64,000 nucleotides of DNA. Origin: Treponema sp. (GTDB lineage Bacteria; Spirochaetota; Spirochaetia; Treponematales; Treponemataceae). Under the pieces are notes generated by a model. That model worked only from the letters and a program-made list of their open reading frames with translations, was not told the DNA's origin and did no database searches. Both the position numbers and the translations under genes were made by a program. Below are positions 16,425 to 24,783 of the stretch, in pieces; position 1 is the first letter of the stretch; every line of letters begins with the position of its first letter. The DNA lies in NCBI GenBank assembly GCA_024693045.1, contig JAILLQ010000019.1:1-64000 (forward strand), in the 5' to 3' direction.

Positions 16425-17810
16425 ATGAATGCAAAAGAACTTCATGAAACTATGTTTAAGTTTTCTCATTCCTTTTTTTTGGTCGATGCAAGAAATCATA
16501 AAAGTGATTTTTTTGCGGTAAGTCCCGAAGAGATGAAAAAATACTGGCTTTGCTATTCTGGTCAATTTTTGAACTATGTAATGGACGGAAAGTTAAAAGA
16601 GGCCTGGGATATTATTGATTCAATTCAGGGAAATGAAATTATGAAAATTGGCCTTAGTCTGGTTCATCCGGAAATTACATGGCAGCAATTTGTAAAAAAA
16701 ATTGAATATCTTAAAAGTATAAATCAACCTTTGGCATGTGTTGTTCTTACCGCAGGGAGACCTTCTTTACTTAACGGATTTAATGATTTTTCTAGAATTG
16801 GTCCTGCTCTTGTAAACCATCAGAATATTTTTATTGACTACGGAAAGTATCTTTACGGAGAAGAATGTTCTCTGTTCATTTACAAACTCTGTCTTGCTGA
16901 ATTTTATTATCAGAGAGGAAAACTCCTTGAAGCAGAAGTGCTTGTAAGCCAGACAATTAAAGAATTCGACAAAAAGAGTGAGATGCGTCTTCTTTTTGCG
17001 GCCCTTTATCTTCAGTCTAAAATTCTTCTGGCTCATAAAGAAAATGTGAATGCCGCAACCTATATAAAAGAAATCCGGAAATATATAAGGGAAGTAGGCT
17101 ATGCGGAATTTTCGTACAATCTGGATGCCGCAGAAGTTCTCTATGCTTTTTATGATGGAGATTATGCCTTAATTAATAATTGGCTAAAAAAATCAGCTCC
17201 CGACGAATATCTAGACTTTAATATGCTGGATTTGTACCGTTACATGATAAAAATCCGCTGTTATATAGTAACAAAAAAATATGCGGCCCTAGTTGCCCTC
17301 TGCGAAAAACTACGACCTCTTTTGGAAGCAGGTCGTCGCCATATGGATTTATGTGAATTAGATTTACTTCTTGCCATGAGCCTGTATTCAAGTGGTAACA
17401 AAGAACTTGCCTTTGAAGCTTTGTCCAGGGCTTTAAAAATTGCCAAAAAACATTCTTATTACAGGCTTGTAGCAGATGAAGGTGAAATCATGCTGCATTT
17501 GCTTTTGGAATATGCAGAAATCAAAGGAAGGTCTCCAATCCTTATGAGAATAATTGAACTCACTCGAGAGATGGCAATCCGCTATCCTTTGTATTTAAAA
17601 GTTCAAATTGTAGTAAACGGCAAATTTACCAAAATGGAAGTAGATATTTTAAAATTAATTGAGCAGGGTAAATGTAAAGATGAAATTGCGGAATATTTTC
17701 TCATTACTGTAAACACAGTAAAGTATCATATGAAAAAGATTTATTCCAAATTACATGCAAAAAATTCCTGTCAGGCTATCTGGAACGCAAAACTTTTAGG
17801 AATTTTGTAA
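16425..17810 (+). CDS. LuxR-type transcriptional regulator with helical repeat region
   Basis: A 461-residue regulator. The last ~65 residues are a LuxR/FixJ helix-turn-helix (KMEVDILKLIEQGKCKDEIA, then TVNTVKYHMKKIYSKLHAKN), which binds DNA as a dimer. The preceding ~300 residues are alpha-helical with TPR-like pairs, resembling the MalT helical-repeat region without its ATPase module; no receiver or autoinducer domain is visible. The signal is unknown. It is divergent from the VTC-DUF4956 operon, a plausible target, and converges on the SPOR gene with a three-base gap. Confidence 0.8.
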   Translation: MNAKELHETMFKFSHSFFLVDARNHKSDFFAVSPEEMKKYWLCYSGQFLNYVMDGKLKEAWDIIDSIQGNEIMKIGLSLVHPEITWQQFVKKIEYLKSINQPLACVVLTAGRPSLLNGFNDFSRIGPALVNHQNIFIDYGKYLYGEECSLFIYKLCLAEFYYQRGKLLEAEVLVSQTIKEFDKKSEMRLLFAALYLQSKILLAHKENVNAATYIKEIRKYIREVGYAEFSYNLDAAEVLYAFYDGDYALINNWLKKSAPDEYLDFNMLDLYRYMIKIRCYIVTKKYAALVALCEKLRPLLEAGRRHMDLCELDLLLAMSLYSSGNKELAFEALSRALKIAKKHSYYRLVADEGEIMLHLLLEYAEIKGRSPILMRIIELTREMAIRYPLYLKVQIVVNGKFTKMEVDILKLIEQGKCKDEIAEYFLITVNTVKYHMKKIYSKLHAKNSCQAIWNAKLLGIL

Positions 17811-17813
17811 AAG

Positions 17814-18899
17814 CTATTCTTTAAAAATAGGGTAACATTCAAAGCCTGCGGAACGGAGCTGGTCACTCATCGTGGCCGACTCGTTTTCGTCTACCACAAC
17901 TGAATAATAAATTGTGCCGCTATCTCTTTTTTCTTCCTGAATATAGGCTGTAAAACCTTTATCGTTTAGTTGGCTTACAAAATTCTGGGCATTTGTTTTA
18001 TCTCTAAAAAGTCCCAGCTGCTGCTTTATTGGCTTTTCTTCTGTTGAAGAATTGTTTTTCTGTTCAGCCTTCTTACTGGTTTCAATTGCTTTTTCTGAAT
18101 CTATTTCTTCTTTACCCTGGGTTTTTACTTTTTCAATTGTAATTTGGCTGGTAGACTCTTCGGACTTGGCTTCTTTTTGAGGGGTTTTCTCGGCATTTTT
18201 TTCGCTGTAATTTTTTGGAGTAAAATACCAGAATGGAGCCGGATAAAGCTGTACCTTACCATTAACTATTTCGGCTTCAGCAGATTTTGCAAAATCATTT
18301 TTTAAAGTGTTTGCAAACTCTTCATCCCCGGTTAAAAACCAAAGTGTAAGCAGTACCTGTCTTTTAATGCTTTCCATAGAAGGTATCTGAAGGTAAGCCT
18401 TGAGCATGGCGATTGGTTCAATCAAATCTACCTGATTTTCGGCCTTGCACAAAGCAGCCCACTGCTCATAGAGTTTTATCGTTGCAATTATTTCAGGGTT
18501 TTTGGAATTTCTTACGGCGGAATTCAAATAAATTTCTGCGTTTTCCCAGTTTCCTTCAGAAAGAGCACAACGGGTTGCGTCTAAAACCAGTCTTTCTGAT
18601 GATTTTTTTGGCATTCCTGCTGCATCGCCGGCAGCTATTCCCGCTGCACTTGCATAAGATTTTTGGGCATCGCTAAAAAGGGCAAGTCTTTCCTGCACTG
18701 AGGCTAAAAAAGCGTAGGCTGCTCTTTTTTCGGCTGCTACGGTGATTCCTGGAATTTTAGAATTCAAGTATTCAATTGCTTTTTCAGGTGACTTTTTTGC
18801 AACAGCCTCCTGGGAAAGTTTTTTTGCTGTAATTTCCTGTGAATAAAGAGCAAAAGATGTAAAAAGAGCTGCTATTAGGCAAAGAGTTGATTTTTTCAT
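17814..18899 (-). CDS. Secreted SPOR-domain protein with helical repeats
   Basis: A 361-residue exported protein. Residues 1-20 are a signal peptide; about 25-210 are TPR-like helices (for example KSPEKAIEYLNSKI and GNWENAEIYLNSAV); about 235-290 are a Lys/Glu/Ser-rich linker; the last ~75 residues are a SPOR domain (QLGLFRDKTNAQNFVSQL and the YYSVVV strand), which binds denuded peptidoglycan glycan strands at division sites. The start overlaps the upstream LapA-like gene by 4 bases (ATGA), so translation is coupled. Probable role in cell envelope or septum; the exact job is inference. Confidence 0.75.
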   Translation of the reverse strand: MKKSTLCLIAALFTSFALYSQEITAKKLSQEAVAKKSPEKAIEYLNSKIPGITVAAEKRAAYAFLASVQERLALFSDAQKSYASAAGIAAGDAAGMPKKSSERLVLDATRCALSEGNWENAEIYLNSAVRNSKNPEIIATIKLYEQWAALCKAENQVDLIEPIAMLKAYLQIPSMESIKRQVLLTLWFLTGDEEFANTLKNDFAKSAEAEIVNGKVQLYPAPFWYFTPKNYSEKNAEKTPQKEAKSEESTSQITIEKVKTQGKEEIDSEKAIETSKKAEQKNNSSTEEKPIKQQLGLFRDKTNAQNFVSQLNDKGFTAYIQEEKRDSGTIYYSVVVDENESATMSDQLRSAGFECYPIFKE

Positions 18900-19318
18900 A
18901 CGGGGCTACCTGTCTCCAATTCTGTCGTCTGACTTTCTTCGCTTGTATTTGTTTTTTCTTCAGTATTTTTGACTACAGAATTTTTATCTTCTGTAGAATC
19001 GCTTTTCTTTTCAGGAGAATTTGTATTATTTTCTTCCGATTTTTTATTTTTGGCAAAGAATCCTGGCTTTTTTGTTTTTTCGGTCTTTTTTTCTTCTTTT
19101 TCTTTAGCTTTTTTTGCTTTTAATATTTTATGACCAAAGGCGAATGGAAGTGTAAAAAGAATTCCTGCGGCAAATGAAATCATTATTGTTATAAAAACCG
19201 GAACATTTTCAAAAGTTTTAAAAAGTATGTTTACATTGCACTTATTATCAAGATTAAAACCTATAAAAAATGCGAGAACGACAAGACCAGCAATTGTTCC
19301 TAAAAGTTTAATAACCAT
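18896..19318 (-). CDS. Small LapA-like (DUF1049) membrane protein
   Basis: A 140-residue protein with two transmembrane helices at about 5-22 and 40-63 and a highly charged, Lys/Glu/Ser-rich cytoplasmic tail of about 75 residues. The two-helix layout and first-loop spacing resemble LapA (DUF1049) proteins, which in enteric bacteria take part in envelope regulation. Similarity is topological only, so the assignment is tentative. It is placed between miaB (33-base gap) and the SPOR gene (4-base overlap). Confidence 0.6.
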   Translation of the reverse strand: MVIKLLGTIAGLVVLAFFIGFNLDNKCNVNILFKTFENVPVFITIMISFAAGILFTLPFAFGHKILKAKKAKEKEEKKTEKTKKPGFFAKNKKSEENNTNSPEKKSDSTEDKNSVVKNTEEKTNTSEESQTTELETGSPV

Positions 19319-19351
19319 TTCTCCTCCTGCAGTAAAATCCTGCTTTATAAT

Positions 19352-20743
19352 TTAAAGGATTTTAACTAATTCACCTTTAAATGTATGACCATTTAATGAT
19401 TTTATATCAACCATCACAAATTTGCCAATTAAAGATTTTTCAGCTTTAAAACTTACTTTTTCATCCTGGGCTGTTTTGCCTAAAAGTTCATCTTTGTTGT
19501 CTCTGGTAATGCTTTCTACCAAAACCTTTACCGTCTTACCAACTCTTTTTTTCATCTGTTCATCAGTATGAATCATCTGTAAGTCTATAACTCTCTGAAG
19601 TCTTTCCTTTCTTATTTTTTCAGGAATCTGTTCCCATTTTGCAGCTGGAGTTCCTTCTCGAGGGTTGTAGTAATACATACAGGCACTTTCAAACTGAACC
19701 TGACGCATTAAATCCAAAGTGAGTTCAACATCTTCTTCCGTTTCTGTAGGGAATCCCATCATGATGTCGGTTGTAAGGGAAACATCAGGAATTGCTTCTT
19801 TAATTTTCTTTACAAGTTCCAGATAATGTTCTCTTGTGTAGCGGCGGTTCATAGCTTTTAGAACAGAAGTTGAACCGTGTTGTACAGGCAGGGCAATGTG
19901 ATGGCAAATTAAGTCATTTTTTGCAATTACTTCTATTAAATCATCGCTAAAGTCTTTTGGATGGCTTGAAAGGAATCTTACCCAACCAATTGAAGATTTG
20001 ATTTCTTTAAGATGGTCTACTATTATTTGCAAAAGTTGGGCGAAATTTACATCACTGCCTTTGTAAGTTGAATGATAGCTGTTTACATTTTGTCCGAGCA
20101 GAGTTATGTCCAGAACATGGTAGCGGGAAAGGGTGTCGAGCTCCTGAAGAATTTCTTCTACATCTCGGCTGATTTCCCGGCCTCTAACGTAAGGAACAAT
20201 ACAGTAGGTACAGAAATTGTTACATCCGTTCATAATAGGGACGAAAGTTGATTTTGACCCCTGTTCATAAGAGAGTGAGGCAAATTTGTAATTGTCTGTA
20301 TCGTCAACAGGGATTGCATCTTTTTTGTCTTCAACGGCAGAAATGATTTCTCCAAAGTGATGCTTTGCGTATGTTCCTACAACATAATCTATGCATGGCC
20401 AGTCTTTTTTTAGGGAATCCAAAAGGCGTTCTGCCATACAGCCCATAACTACAACTGTAAGAGGAATAGCTTCGTCTTCTACTAGTTTTGACGCTTCTTC
20501 AAAGAAAGAATTTTTTGCTTTTGGGTCTTTGTTTCTTACAGCCTTTAGCCCAGTGTAATAACCAAGACGGCCAAATATGCGGTTTTCAGCGGATGCACGA
20601 ACAGAACATGTGTTTAGAATTGCCATGTCGCATACTTCTGGTGAATCTGCTTTTTCCCAGCCACGAGCGATTAAAAGCTGTTCTACCGCAGCTGATTCTG
20701 CAATATTCATTTGGCAGCCGTAAGTTTCGAAAAAATATTTCAT
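19352..20743 (-). CDS. miaB: tRNA-2-methylthio-N6-dimethylallyladenosine synthase
   Basis: MiaB is a radical-SAM enzyme that adds the 2-methylthio group to i6A37 of tRNAs reading U-starting codons. The 463-residue protein has the N-terminal UPF0004 cluster cysteines (YGCQMN; LNTCSVR; VVMGCMAER), the radical-SAM CxxxCxxC in CNNFCTYCIVPYVRGREISR, and a C-terminal TRAM domain of about 65 residues. It overlaps the folE2 stop by 4 bases, so both are translated from one message. Confidence 0.95.
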   Translation of the reverse strand: MKYFFETYGCQMNIAESAAVEQLLIARGWEKADSPEVCDMAILNTCSVRASAENRIFGRLGYYTGLKAVRNKDPKAKNSFFEEASKLVEDEAIPLTVVVMGCMAERLLDSLKKDWPCIDYVVGTYAKHHFGEIISAVEDKKDAIPVDDTDNYKFASLSYEQGSKSTFVPIMNGCNNFCTYCIVPYVRGREISRDVEEILQELDTLSRYHVLDITLLGQNVNSYHSTYKGSDVNFAQLLQIIVDHLKEIKSSIGWVRFLSSHPKDFSDDLIEVIAKNDLICHHIALPVQHGSTSVLKAMNRRYTREHYLELVKKIKEAIPDVSLTTDIMMGFPTETEEDVELTLDLMRQVQFESACMYYYNPREGTPAAKWEQIPEKIRKERLQRVIDLQMIHTDEQMKKRVGKTVKVLVESITRDNKDELLGKTAQDEKVSFKAEKSLIGKFVMVDIKSLNGHTFKGELVKIL

Positions 20744-21528
20744 ATTTTTTCTCCGTTGAATTCAGTGTAAGCGTATGCATTGTGATTATGAATAGATTCG
20801 TAATTTTCACATTCAACGCTGAACCATTTAAAAGGTTTTTCTATACTGAAATTTTTGAGTCCAAGATAAACTTCCCTTACCACGTCTTCAACAAAGCGAG
20901 GATTTTCATAAGCGTGTTCAGTTACAAACTTTTCGTCTTTGCGTTTTAGAAGAGAATAAAGCCCGTTTGAAGCGCAACTTTCAATCATAGTGATAATGTC
21001 TTCAATCCAGAAAAAGCCGGAATACAAAAGTTTGATTCTAACTTTGCCTCTCTGGTTGTGTGCGCCGTATTCACTTATAGCTTTTGAGCAAGGACAAACA
21101 GTAGTAACAGGAACTTCTATAGAGATAAAAAACTGTTTTTCTTCGGCGCTGACCTTTCCTTCGTAAGTGCAGGAATAGCTCATGATAGCCTTTTCTCCAC
21201 TTACAGGTGCCGCTTTTTCCATAAAGAAAGGAAATCTCATTTCTCCAAAAGCTTCCTGAGCGTCGAGTTTAGTCCGAATTTCATCAAGCATATCCAAAAA
21301 ATGATTCATGGATATATCTTTGTGGTGCTTGTGAAAAATCTCGATAAAGCGACTCATATGAGTCCCCTTAAAATGGTGAGGCAAATTAACGAATAAATCG
21401 ACAACTGCCGTAGTACACTGAGTTTTATTGATTTTATCTAAAACAGTAACAGGATACTTAACCCCTTTAACGCCAACTTTTTCAAGCGGAACATTACGAG
21501 TGTCCTGTTCATTCTGAATATCACGCAT
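20740..21528 (-). CDS. folE2: GTP cyclohydrolase I type 2 (FolE2)
   Basis: FolE2 (GCYH-IB) converts GTP to dihydroneopterin triphosphate, first step of folate and queuosine/pterin synthesis, and can use metals other than zinc. The 262-residue protein contains the family motif VTTVCPCSKAISEYGAHNQRG with the metal-binding cysteine. No Shine-Dalgarno sequence is visible before ATG 21528; an AT-rich TAAACT lies 11 bases upstream, so the mRNA may have almost no leader. It heads the folE2-miaB-LapA-like-SPOR operon. Confidence 0.92.
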   Translation of the reverse strand: MRDIQNEQDTRNVPLEKVGVKGVKYPVTVLDKINKTQCTTAVVDLFVNLPHHFKGTHMSRFIEIFHKHHKDISMNHFLDMLDEIRTKLDAQEAFGEMRFPFFMEKAAPVSGEKAIMSYSCTYEGKVSAEEKQFFISIEVPVTTVCPCSKAISEYGAHNQRGKVRIKLLYSGFFWIEDIITMIESCASNGLYSLLKRKDEKFVTEHAYENPRFVEDVVREVYLGLKNFSIEKPFKWFSVECENYESIHNHNAYAYTEFNGEKI

Positions 21529-21594
21529 AATTAAGACTTAGTTTAACAAAAAAGTGAAGGATATAAAAGCACTATAAAACATGAGTAAAAGGAG

Positions 21595-21636
21595 GGAAGA
21601 AAATAAAGGCAACCAAAACACCTGCTTGGTTGCCTT
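21595..21636 (-). terminator. folD terminator
   Basis: On the minus strand AAGGCAACCAA (21626-21636) pairs perfectly with TTGGTTGCCTT (21606-21616), followed by TATTTTC. It starts 14 bases after the folD stop. Confidence 0.8.
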
Positions 21637-21649
21637 GAACAGACGTTTT

Positions 21650-22525
21650 TTACCTTAATCTGTTTTCTGCAGATTCCAAAGTGTTGAACATGAGCATTGC
21701 AATTGTCATAGGTCCAACTCCGCCTGGAACAGGTGTAATGAAAGAAGCTGTTTCAAGAAGGTCTGCATAATCTGTATCTCCAATCAAGCGGAAGCCAGAT
21801 TTTTTGCTGCTGTCTGGAATGCGGTTTACACCTACATCGATAACTACGGCACCTTCTTTTACCATATCTTTTGTTACAGTGTGAGGGTGTCCGCTGGCTG
21901 CTATTATGATGTCAGCCTGTCGTGTGAAGGAAGCAATATCCTTTGTACCAGTGTGACAGATTGTTACTGTGCAGTTTGTTTCTTTTCTAGCCAGCAAAAG
22001 AGAAACTGGTTTTCCTACAATGTTCGAGCGGCCGATTACAACTGCGTGCTTTCCGCTTGTTTCGATACCCATTTTTTCAAGAAGTACTATAATTCCATGA
22101 GGTGTGCAAGGCAAAAAGGCCTTCTTTCCGATTACCATATTACCTACATTTACCGGGTGGAAGCCGTCAACATCTTTTGCAGGATCAATAGCCATAATAA
22201 CTTTTTCTTCGTTGATGTGCTTTGGAAGTGGAAGCTGTACTAAAATTCCGTGAACTGTATCATCTTTATTTAAATCGTCGATGATTTTTAAAAGTTCTTC
22301 TTCAGATGTACTTTCTGGCAGGTGCATGCTTCTGTCTGCCATTCCAACTTCTGCAAGGGCTTTTTGCTTACCAGTAACATATGAAACGCTGGCAGGGTTT
22401 TCTCCTACTAAAATTACTGCAAGGCAAGGAGTAATTCCTTTTTCTTTTAAAGCTGAAACCTTGTCTTTTACTTCTCCACGAACCTGGGCTGCAATAGCTT
22501 TTCCGTCAATAATTGTTGCGCTCAT
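21650..22525 (-). CDS. folD: Methylenetetrahydrofolate dehydrogenase / cyclohydrolase
   Basis: FolD interconverts 5,10-methylene-THF and 10-formyl-THF through methenyl-THF, linking one-carbon units to purine, thymidylate and formyl-Met synthesis. The 291-residue protein has the catalytic lysine/tyrosine region SYVTGKQKALAEVG, QLPLPKHI, the NADP-binding GRSNIVGKPVSLLL and the closing TPVPGGVGPMT. AGAAGG precedes ATG 22525 by about six bases. It is monocistronic, with its own terminator, and divergent from the outer-membrane gene. Confidence 0.96.
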   Translation of the reverse strand: MSATIIDGKAIAAQVRGEVKDKVSALKEKGITPCLAVILVGENPASVSYVTGKQKALAEVGMADRSMHLPESTSEEELLKIIDDLNKDDTVHGILVQLPLPKHINEEKVIMAIDPAKDVDGFHPVNVGNMVIGKKAFLPCTPHGIIVLLEKMGIETSGKHAVVIGRSNIVGKPVSLLLARKETNCTVTICHTGTKDIASFTRQADIIIAASGHPHTVTKDMVKEGAVVIDVGVNRIPDSSKKSGFRLIGDTDYADLLETASFITPVPGGVGPMTIAMLMFNTLESAENRLR

Positions 22526-22557
22526 TTGTTACCTTCTGTTTGAGTGTTTGTTTTCAA

Positions 22558-22586
22558 TTGTAAAAAGACTAGAAAAAATGTATAGT
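22558..22586 (+). promoter_or_regulatory. Promoter of the outer-membrane / lipoprotein pair
   Basis: TTGTAA (22558-22563) and TATAGT (22581-22586) are separated by 17 bases, placing the start site about 30 bases before ATG 22625. The -10 box overlaps the right arm of an inverted repeat. Confidence 0.6.
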
Positions 22587-22590
22587 CTTT
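22564..22590. promoter_or_regulatory. Operator-like inverted repeat
   Basis: AAAGACTA (22564-22571) and TAGTCTTT (22583-22590) are perfect 8-bp arms with an 11-nt spacer. The element covers the spacer and -10 of the + strand promoter, a usual position for a repressor site. It lacks a following T-run and so is not a terminator. Confidence 0.5.
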
Positions 22591-22624
22591 ATATAGTAGA
22601 CATTATAAAAAAATGTGAGGAAAA

Positions 22625-23239
22625 ATGAAACGCATTATTTCGCTTTTAGGCATACTTTTTTTAATTTTAGTGCCAGTTTTTGCCCAGTCAGAAGATGAAG
22701 CTGAATCAAATGAAAATCAGGAAGAAGAAAATATCGTTCGTGAAGATGATGATTATAAAATCAATGGCAAGGGAGACCAGTTTATCAAAATAGGTCTTAT
22801 GCCAAATATCCCACTGAACTTTGGAGATTCTCTTTATGTAGGAGGAGCTGCTCAGCTGGGTTACTACCGTTTCTTCAATGGCTGGTTCGGTATAGGTGGT
22901 GATTTAATGGCCGGCTATAATCCAACATTGGGAAGTAATGTACTTACTTTCGTTCCTGTTACAGTTGGGGTTATGGTTCAGCCTACTGTCTGGCATTTTG
23001 AATTTCCTCTTTTTGCAAGTGTCGGAATGGCTTTTGAAACTTGTGCAAATAAAAAATACTTTCCGGGTTTTGCCTCAAAAATCGAACTCGGGGCTTTTTA
23101 CAGAATTGTTGAAAGCTGGTCTGTAGGTCTTACCGGCCAATGGCTTTTCCTTGATGAATCTTATACAACAACAGATGGGGCAGATGCCGATTACGGTTCG
23201 TTTTTGCAGTTTTCCGTATCAGGCCGTTATCATTTTTAA
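22625..23239 (+). CDS. Small outer-membrane beta-barrel protein
   Basis: A 204-residue protein with a signal peptide (about 1-21), an acidic linker (about 22-45) and a barrel-like domain of alternating strands rich in Gly and aromatics, ending in the canonical outer-membrane tail FSVSGRYHF with a terminal phenylalanine. The size suits an eight-stranded OmpW/opacity-type barrel. Its place between folD and a lipoprotein recalls the T. pallidum TP0732-TP0734 neighbourhood as I remember it, where TP0733 is such a barrel; not checked. The ribosome-binding site GAGG precedes ATG 22625. Function (pore, adhesin or structural) is unknown. Confidence 0.7.
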   Translation: MKRIISLLGILFLILVPVFAQSEDEAESNENQEEENIVREDDDYKINGKGDQFIKIGLMPNIPLNFGDSLYVGGAAQLGYYRFFNGWFGIGGDLMAGYNPTLGSNVLTFVPVTVGVMVQPTVWHFEFPLFASVGMAFETCANKKYFPGFASKIELGAFYRIVESWSVGLTGQWLFLDESYTTTDGADADYGSFLQFSVSGRYHF

Positions 23240-23251
23240 TTTGGAGTTAGC

Positions 23252-24781
23252 ATGAAAAAGAAATCTTTATCAATAATTTTAGGCCTTTTGGCACTGTTAG
23301 CTTTTTCTTCCTGTCATGATTCTGTTTTTCAGGCGATTCGTGTTGAAGTAGAATTGGGAGACTCTTCTGTAAGTGGCTTTATTAATGGAATTGTTAGATT
23401 TAAACCAGAAGGGGCATCTTCTGATTATCTTGTTACAGCAAATGGCGTTATTTATATCAAAGATTCTACTTACAGGTCACCAGGCGGATGGATTCAGCTT
23501 TCTGGCTTAGGACTTCCTGAAGAGGTTTCTTATTCTTATTATGATTCATCTTTTTCAGGAGAACATATTTTTAAAGTTGCTGCAGATAATGAATGGCTTT
23601 ATGCTCTTTCATACGCACCTGTTTATGACGAAGATAGCAGCCGAATAGTTCCAAAAAATCTTTATCTTTATGCTTGTAAGCCAAGAGTAAATTCAGATGG
23701 AGCTTTAGACTTTATTTCTAATGGTGGTTGGCAGAGAGTTGCTAATGTAAATACAGCAATAGAAGCCTATCTTGCTGTTGTTCAGTCTACAACAACTTCT
23801 TATTACAACATGAATGCAAGTATACAGCTTTTCTGTACAAATGCTCCTAATGCATCACATAGAAAGGCCTTTATCCGTGTAGGAGGTGGTTCTCCTTACG
23901 TTTATAATTCCGCAAATGATAATATGTGGGTCGTTTTCGATCTGAATGGATATAATTCGGCCGCTGTAATGAACTGCGGTACAAGTGCTTCATATGAGGT
24001 TTCTACTGATTCCAAATATAGCGAAGTTATTGTTGGAAAGGATGTTCTTGGTGCCGTTTGGTTTCAAGATAAAAATTCTAGTGATGCATCAAGCTTAAAA
24101 AATATCGTCTTTGTAAATTATGAAAACCCTATTACAAACGAATCTCTTGTTTCTTTCCCAACTCCTAATTATGCATATTATGGTCAGGGTGAATATCTAT
24201 GGAAATTTTCAAAAGATGACTACAATTCTTCTTACACAATTGGTAAACCTAGCTATTCTACTGGAAAGCGTACTTATTCAGCATGTGAATTTAGTTTAAT
24301 TAAAGGTTATTTGTCAGGTTATGGAATTATTGGAGAATCAGTAACTGTTGATGCAGATGGTAATGAAACAACAAAAACTGTTACAACAAGTATATCTCAG
24401 CCAAACACTTTGAACTGGACTTATATGAATACAGACTCTTCAATTTGTTCACTTGCTGTTACAAAAGATTATCTTCTCATAGGGACAGGTACTTATCGTT
24501 CTTCTGGAGATGGTATTTACCATCTTGCTCTTGATTCTAATGGCTGTCCTGCATCAACAGAAGCCTCTAATTCTGACTTTTCTTCGAATGCAGCTGAAGT
24601 TTTGTGCGAGCCATATATAGTTCGGTCCCTTCTTGCAGTTGATCCTGATAAAAAAGAAATAGAAGATTCTATTTATGCTTCAATGGACTATATTTATACA
24701 GAGTCTACTTCCGGAACAAATATCGAAGACAGAGGTCTCTGGTCTTATCATGTTTCGAAGTTAGAATGGAACCGAGAATAA
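23252..24781 (+). CDS. Large lipoprotein of unknown function
   Basis: A 509-residue lipoprotein I do not recognise. The signal peptide ends in a spirochete-style lipobox, LLAFSSC, with lipidation predicted at the cysteine near residue 21. The mature part is rich in Ser, Thr, Tyr and Asn with many short beta segments and no enzyme motif; repeated display-like strands (LYALSYAP, IYIKDSTY) suggest a beta-propeller or similar surface fold, which is only an impression. It follows the barrel gene by 12 bases with GGAG before ATG, so the two are cotranscribed and may form an outer-membrane pair. A terminator follows. Confidence 0.65.
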   Translation: MKKKSLSIILGLLALLAFSSCHDSVFQAIRVEVELGDSSVSGFINGIVRFKPEGASSDYLVTANGVIYIKDSTYRSPGGWIQLSGLGLPEEVSYSYYDSSFSGEHIFKVAADNEWLYALSYAPVYDEDSSRIVPKNLYLYACKPRVNSDGALDFISNGGWQRVANVNTAIEAYLAVVQSTTTSYYNMNASIQLFCTNAPNASHRKAFIRVGGGSPYVYNSANDNMWVVFDLNGYNSAAVMNCGTSASYEVSTDSKYSEVIVGKDVLGAVWFQDKNSSDASSLKNIVFVNYENPITNESLVSFPTPNYAYYGQGEYLWKFSKDDYNSSYTIGKPSYSTGKRTYSACEFSLIKGYLSGYGIIGESVTVDADGNETTKTVTTSISQPNTLNWTYMNTDSSICSLAVTKDYLLIGTGTYRSSGDGIYHLALDSNGCPASTEASNSDFSSNAAEVLCEPYIVRSLLAVDPDKKEIEDSIYASMDYIYTESTSGTNIEDRGLWSYHVSKLEWNRE

Positions 24782-24783
24782 AA

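Noticed and set aside
22564-22590. Terminator for folD or the + strand
   Set aside because: There is no T-run after either arm and it lies upstream of both divergent genes.
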